From: Melioribacter sp051488685
GTDB lineage: Bacteria > Bacteroidota > Ignavibacteria > Ignavibacteriales > Melioribacteraceae
NCBI RefSeq assembly: GCF_051488685.1
Contig: NZ_JBPSEH010000002.1
Location: 186,001 to 250,000, forward strand
DNA length: 64,000 nucleotides
Direction of reading: 5' to 3'
Below the pieces are notes generated by a model. That model did not search any database and was not told the DNA's origin. It worked only from the letters and a program-made list of their open reading frames with translations. Position numbers and translations under genes: made by a program. Below are positions 60,222 to 64,000 of the stretch, one piece after another (positions within the stretch are counted from its first letter, which is position 1; each line of letters starts with the position of its first letter).

Positions 60222-60980
60222 ATGAAAATAGCTTTAGTTCAATATTCACCGGAATGGGAAGACGTCGAAAAAAATATTGAAAAAATCGAAGCACTTATTT
60301 CAAGTATAAATACGAATCTTGATCTGATCGTTTTTCCAGAAATGACGTTAACGGGTTTTACAATGAAACAAAAAGATTTTGGAGAGGATATAGACGGACG
60401 ATCTTTTAAATACTTTATTGATTTATCGAACAGACTGAAGTCGGATATAGTTTGCGGAATTATCGAAAAGGAAAACACAAATTATTACAATTCATCGATT
60501 CATTTTAGCAATGGTTTGATTGCCGCCGTATACAGGAAAATTCATCTATTCAGTCACGCTAAAGAAAACAATTTTTATAACAGCGGCAAAGAAATAGTAG
60601 TGACAAAAGTCGGCGGAATAAGTACAGGCCTGAGTATTTGTTACGATTTAAGATTTCCCGAGTTATACAGATTACTGCGAAAGAAAGGCTCAGAAATCTG
60701 CATTGATATAGCTAATTGGCCCGTCGATAGAATAGAACACTGGCGAATTCTCTTGAGAGCCAGAGCCATTGAAAATCAATGCTATATGATTGGAGTAAAT
60801 CGAACAGGAAACGACCCTTATAATAAATATAATGGTTATTCCAGCGTTTATGACCCGATGGGCAATTTAATAACCGAATTAAAAGACGAAGAGAAAATCA
60901 TCGTTACAAAAATTGATACTGATTTTATAAAAAAAGTAAGAGATGAATTTAAGTTTGGAGATGATATCTGTTTAATCTGA
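60222..60980 (+). CDS. Carbon-nitrogen hydrolase (omega-amidase-like)
   Basis: Nitrilase-superfamily amidase of 252 residues with the catalytic triad E40 (VFPEMTLTGF), K106 (YRKIHLFS) and C140 (LSICYDLRFPELYR). The motif set resembles YafV/NIT2 omega-amidases that hydrolyse 2-oxoglutaramate or 2-oxosuccinamate, a metabolite-repair step after glutamine or methionine transamination. Substrate is inferred from family resemblance. An ATG with GAGGGGAA upstream. Its 3' end overlaps the NDH-2 gene by 9 bases. Confidence 0.9.
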   Translation: MKIALVQYSPEWEDVEKNIEKIEALISSINTNLDLIVFPEMTLTGFTMKQKDFGEDIDGRSFKYFIDLSNRLKSDIVCGIIEKENTNYYNSSIHFSNGLIAAVYRKIHLFSHAKENNFYNSGKEIVVTKVGGISTGLSICYDLRFPELYRLLRKKGSEICIDIANWPVDRIEHWRILLRARAIENQCYMIGVNRTGNDPYNKYNGYSSVYDPMGNLITELKDEEKIIVTKIDTDFIKKVRDEFKFGDDICLI

Positions 60981-62213
60981 TGATTCGTTAATAATAAGTC
61001 TTACTCCGTGACGATTTGTAATATAAAGCCATATCCATTCTGTAATTACTCTAAATTTATTTCTAAAATGGATAAGATAAGCGATGTGTACAGCTCCCCA
61101 TACAACCCAGGCAAGGAAGCCATCAATTTTCAATTTACCTATTCTGGCAACGGCTTTAGCCTTTCCAATTGTAGCCATAATCCCTTTATCTTTATAAACA
61201 AAAGGTCTTCTTTTATCTGGGTGAATTTCCTTTTTTATAATTTCAGAGACATATTTAGCCTGTTGAATTGCAACCGGAGCAATTGCTGGTAAGACAGTTC
61301 CCCTGTCGTTAAAATGAGCAGCGTCTCCAATAATAAAAACATTGGAATAATTTTTTAGTGTACAATCAGCTTTTACAAATACCCTACCATAGTTATCTTT
61401 TTCTGCTTCAATCTTGTTAATAAGATTATTAACCTTGTTTCCAGCAGACCAAATAATATTTTCAGATTCGATAAGTCTATCATCAATGAGGACGCCTTCT
61501 TGTGAAATATTTTTTACTTTTGTATTTAACAGAACTTCAACGCCCAATTTTTTTAATGCCAGAAGAGCTTTATGACTTAAATTAGATTCGAATGAAGGCA
61601 ATAGACGGTCAGCTGCTTCAATTAAATAAATTTTTGAAATTCTTGGGTCGAAATTTCGAAAATTTTTTGATAATGTTTTAAATGCGATTTCAGCAATTGC
61701 ACCAGCAAGTTCTACTCCAGTTGGACCTCCGCCAATTATGACAAAAGTGGTTAATCTCTTTCTCAAGCGTTGATCGTTAATGGTTTCTGCTTTTTCAAAA
61801 GAGCGAAGAATTCCTTCCCTTATTTTAATTGCGTCTTTGATTGTTTTTAAACCTGGTGCCAGATGCTCCCATTCTTTATGTCCATAATAATTATTAACTG
61901 AGCCAGGCGAAAGAATTAAATAATCATATTGATAGGAATCATTTTTCGTAATAACCATCTGTTTATCAAAATTAATATCAACGACTTCAGAAAGTAAAAC
62001 TCTTGTATTTTTATAATCCCGGACAATTTCTCTTATGGGCACTGCAATATCTGCTGCAGATAGAGCAGATGTTGCTACTTGATATAAAAGAGGTTGAAAT
62101 AGATGGTGATTATTCTTATCGATTATTAAAATTTCATGATCCGAATTCTTGAGTGATTTTGCAGCAGTAATTCCGGCAAAGCCTGCGCCCACAATAATAA
62201 TTTTTTTATCCAT
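60972..62213 (-). CDS. Type II NADH dehydrogenase (NDH-2)
   Basis: FAD-dependent NADH:quinone oxidoreductase on the membrane surface, not proton-pumping. 413 residues from the ATG at 62213: FAD motif IIIVGAGFAGITAAKSL at the N-terminus, NAD motif FVIIGGGPTGVELAGAI near the middle, FIIGDAAHFNDRGTVLPAIAPVAIQQ, and a C-terminal hydrophobic/aromatic segment (WVVWGAVHIAYLIHFR). The frame is open 11 codons upstream, but ATG at 62213 gives the canonical MDKKIIIVGAG. It is a monocistronic gene between two terminator-like regions. Confidence 0.93.
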   Translation of the reverse strand: MDKKIIIVGAGFAGITAAKSLKNSDHEILIIDKNNHHLFQPLLYQVATSALSAADIAVPIREIVRDYKNTRVLLSEVVDINFDKQMVITKNDSYQYDYLILSPGSVNNYYGHKEWEHLAPGLKTIKDAIKIREGILRSFEKAETINDQRLRKRLTTFVIIGGGPTGVELAGAIAEIAFKTLSKNFRNFDPRISKIYLIEAADRLLPSFESNLSHKALLALKKLGVEVLLNTKVKNISQEGVLIDDRLIESENIIWSAGNKVNNLINKIEAEKDNYGRVFVKADCTLKNYSNVFIIGDAAHFNDRGTVLPAIAPVAIQQAKYVSEIIKKEIHPDKRRPFVYKDKGIMATIGKAKAVARIGKLKIDGFLAWVVWGAVHIAYLIHFRNKFRVITEWIWLYITNRHGVRLIINESSD

Positions 62214-62263
62214 ATCCCACATGATGTTTACAACAATTAACATCATGGTTCAACAAAAAATTC

Positions 62264-62289
62264 AAAAGCTGCCACGGAGGGCAGCTTTT
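62264..62289 (-). terminator. Rho-independent terminator after glnK
   Basis: Perfect 10-bp stem AAAAGCTGCC / GGCAGCTTTT with a 6-base loop (ACGGAG), 6 bases after the glnK stop codon at 62295. On the minus strand the second arm is followed by GAATTTTTTG. It ends the amt-porin-glnK transcript. Confidence 0.85.
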
Positions 62290-62294
62290 GTGGA

Positions 62295-62633
62295 TTAGAG
62301 TGAGCTTTCGCCCGATTCTCCTGTTCTTATCCTAATACCGTCTTTCACGTCGTAGATAAATATTTTTCCATCGCCTACCTGACCGGTCCTGGCAATTTTA
62401 ATAATAATATCGATCGCTGTTTCGAGACGGTCATCAGCACAAATCAATTCAATTTTTACTTTCGGAACGAAGTTAAGATTATATTCGGTGCCGCGATAAA
62501 CTTCTTTATGCCCCTTTTGTCTGCCGTAACCTCTGACTTCAGAGACAGTTAAACCTGCAAAACCGGCTTCACTCAAGGCTTCTTGAACCTCGTCTAATTT
62601 ATGCGGACGTATTATTGCTTCAATTTTTTTCAT
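62295..62633 (-). CDS. Nitrogen regulatory PII protein
   Basis: PII signal protein (GlnK/GlnB type) of 112 residues. It binds ATP/ADP and 2-oxoglutarate and controls the ammonium channel. Seen: MKKIEAIIRPHKLDEVQEAL, T-loop YRGTEYNLNFVPKVKIEL with Y51 at the canonical uridylylation position, and TGQVGDGKIFIYDV. Y51 numbering supports the ATG at 62633; an in-frame GTG two codons earlier overlaps its ribosome site (GAGAGG). Next to the ammonium transporter, so GlnK function is likely. The terminator lies directly downstream. Confidence 0.95.
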   Translation of the reverse strand: MKKIEAIIRPHKLDEVQEALSEAGFAGLTVSEVRGYGRQKGHKEVYRGTEYNLNFVPKVKIELICADDRLETAIDIIIKIARTGQVGDGKIFIYDVKDGIRIRTGESGESSL

Positions 62634-62648
62634 ATTCACCTCTCTCTC

Positions 62649-63356
62649 TTATAAACTAATTCCAATTACGTAATACAGATTTTCGGTAGCAGGATTGAGA
62701 ATTAAGGATCCAAATACCGGCAGTTCAAAGCTATCGGTTATTTTAATCGATTTACCTGCAGTTATGCCAAGATTTATAACATTAAAACTGTCGGTTCCAT
62801 AATACATTGCATCGTCTCCAGGCGTAGCTCCTAAAAACAAATCGAGACTTACATCTTTAATCGAAGTGGAGTAACCAAGTTCAATATAAATTGGATTATT
62901 TTTCACATTATGCAAAAAGTAGTTGAAACTGATTGCAAGCGGAAAACTCTCTGAACCTCCGTAAGCGATATTTAATTCGATAAAATGAACTCCAGGGCCT
63001 TCAGGATCATCGTAGTTGTTGAAATTACCGATTTTTGTACCACTATTGGGATTCATATAATCGGTAAAACCGATGCTAAAATCGCCCGCATTTCCCAGAG
63101 AAACAGAATAAGAAATATAGAAATCAATTTCGTTAAGTGCAGCTGGATCGGATAACGGATAAGCTCCCCAAAATCCCGCTCCAAATCCACCGGCTGACAA
63201 TTCTATTGTCGGTTGAATACTCGGATTGTTATTGCCCAAATCGCTTCCTCTCCAGATATAACGACTTACTATATCGGTGCCGACAGATAATTCCTGTGGT
63301 GTAATAAGACTGTAAGATAAAATCAGAATTGCAATAATTTTATATATCGATTTCAT
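62649..63356 (-). CDS. Outer-membrane beta-barrel protein (TorF/porin-like)
   Basis: Secreted 235-residue protein. Seen: signal peptide (about 1-20, IIAILILSYSLIT) and a mature part of alternating strands with YIWRGSDLGNN (the R-G-S opening typical of the TorF-like putative porins), then FGAGFWGAY, DFYISYSVSLGNAGDFSIGFTDY, and a last strand ending YYVIGISL, a C-terminal aromatic/hydrophobic barrel end. It sits between amt and glnK in the same direction. A role in letting ammonium or organic nitrogen through the outer membrane is an inference. The ATG has GGAGG at good spacing. Confidence 0.8.
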   Translation of the reverse strand: MKSIYKIIAILILSYSLITPQELSVGTDIVSRYIWRGSDLGNNNPSIQPTIELSAGGFGAGFWGAYPLSDPAALNEIDFYISYSVSLGNAGDFSIGFTDYMNPNSGTKIGNFNNYDDPEGPGVHFIELNIAYGGSESFPLAISFNYFLHNVKNNPIYIELGYSTSIKDVSLDLFLGATPGDDAMYYGTDSFNVINLGITAGKSIKITDSFELPVFGSLILNPATENLYYVIGISL

Positions 63357-63385
63357 TTTATACCTCCGTAAAATTAATATTAGTT

Positions 63386-64000
63386 TTATTTAGAAACTTT
63401 TTCAAATTCAGGATAGCATTCCAGACCGTGTTCACCGACGTCGAGACCTTCGATTTCTTCTTCTGGTGATACACGCAAACCAACTGTTTTCTGGATGATC
63501 TTAAAGAGAATAAATGCAACAGTAAATGTCCATACGAAAGCAGATACAATACCCAAAAGTTGAACGCCCACTACAGAGAATGAAAATCCATTTATATCAA
63601 AAACACCTGCCATTAAAGTTCCCCATGCACCACAAACACCATGAACCGAAATTGCACCGACCGGATCATCAATTTTCAAAGTTCTTTCGATAAAAATTAC
63701 ACTTAAGACTACAATTACACCTGCAGTCAAACCAATTATTACAGAACTGAGGGCACTAACATTTGCACAGCCTGCAGTTATAGCAACCAATCCTGCTAGT
63801 GCGCCATTAAATGTCATCGTGGCCTCTGGCTTTTTAAAGATTAACCACGCAGTGATCATGGCAGCTAATGCACCTGCGGCACCAGATAGATTTGTATTTA
63901 CTGCAATTGAAGCGATATTTGTAGTGGCTGCGGTCGTACTTCCTGGATTAAATCCGAACCATCCAAACCATAATATAAATGTACCTAAAGCTGCTAGTGT
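63386..64000 (-). CDS. amt: Ammonium transporter Amt (5' end outside window)
   Basis: Membrane channel for ammonium, truncated by the window edge. 204 codons (stop excluded) are visible, the C-terminal half. The frame continues to base 64000 and encodes LAALGTFILWFGWFGFNPGS, then FNGALAGLVAITAGCANV, SVHGVCGAWGTLMAGVF and the cytosolic tail SPEEEIEGLDVGEHG. These are classic Amt motifs. Several hydrophobic segments are visible. Followed by the porin gene (29-base gap) and glnK. The start codon lies outside the window. Confidence 0.95.
   Translation of the reverse strand, partial: TLAALGTFILWFGWFGFNPGSTTAATTNIASIAVNTNLSGAAGALAAMITAWLIFKKPEATMTFNGALAGLVAITAGCANVSALSSVIIGLTAGVIVVLSVIFIERTLKIDDPVGAISVHGVCGAWGTLMAGVFDINGFSFSVVGVQLLGIVSAFVWTFTVAFILFKIIQKTVGLRVSPEEEIEGLDVGEHGLECYPEFEKVSK

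Noticed and set aside
1..64000. Mobile elements, CRISPR arrays, tRNA or rRNA genes
   Set aside because: No transposase or integrase motifs, no spaced direct repeats other than the 54330-54367 heptamers, and no cloverleaf or rRNA segments recognised in the small gaps.

Overview
The window is a dense, AT-rich bacterial chromosome segment. Genes sit almost back to back, many with ATGA or TGATG overlaps, and only one gap exceeds 300 bases. The content points to the Bacteroidota-Ignavibacteriota-Chlorobiota superphylum, most likely an Ignavibacteria-like organism. The main reasons are a giant SprA/Sov-type type IX secretion (T9SS) translocon, a PorX-type response regulator, DUF1573 and DUF3109 proteins, a fused SpmA-SpmB protein and a W-rich DUF6600 protein. 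The lineage call is inference. I saw no mobile element, phage, CRISPR array, tRNA or rRNA, so this looks like core chromosome.

Layout. 1-809 is the end of a purine nucleoside phosphorylase gene (+). 793-12222 is a long minus-strand lipid and translation operon: yceD-like, rpmF, plsX, fabH, fabD, DUF3109, fabG, acpP, fabF, rnc, gcvP, a CoA-binding protein and rsmE. 12308-17102 (+) holds a PrsW-like protease, nadD, a MeaB GTPase, a secreted unknown, a sigma-54 response regulator and a HIT protein. 17104-28148 (-) has three parts: guaB-glycosyltransferase-purD, a solo acyl-CoA dehydrogenase, and purC-DUF971-pgsA-pgpA-cinA-thpR-recA-recX. 28273-30910 holds envelope and redox genes: DUF6600, a CxxS thioredoxin-fold protein and a MORN/double-TonB-C protein. 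30919-33739 (-) is a sulfur amino acid pair, a methionine gamma-lyase-like and a cystathionine beta-synthase-like enzyme, separated by a 526-base gap. 33751-38089 (-) is def-fmt plus an M1 peptidase and a membrane protein. 38161-41003 (-) is a heat-shock block: hsp20, dnaK, hsp20. 41232-43169 (+) is birA and a cysteine desulfurase.

43170-60131 (-) runs from a fused SpmA-SpmB protein, a 2-hydroxyacid dehydrogenase, an alanine-dehydrogenase-like protein with an altered active site, a CoA transferase and a phosphatase into sprA, porX, tsaE, tsaB, DUF1573 and accD. 60222-62213 is a convergent omega-amidase/NDH-2 pair. 62295-64000 (-) is amt (cut by the window edge), an outer-membrane porin and glnK.

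How it fits together. Most genes are housekeeping: type II fatty acid and phospholipid synthesis, purine synthesis and salvage, recombination and protein folding. The most distinctive part is 45373-57544. There the T9SS translocon gene and its presumed regulator PorX are adjacent, next to tsaE/tsaB and an AlaDH-like gene. The leader of sprA carries a six-tract, 7-base-periodic G-rich repeat, and sprA appears to start at TTG. All five convergent gene pairs in the window abut or overlap, so antisense 3' ends are unavoidable. The two hsp20 genes share an exceptionally long Shine-Dalgarno leader.
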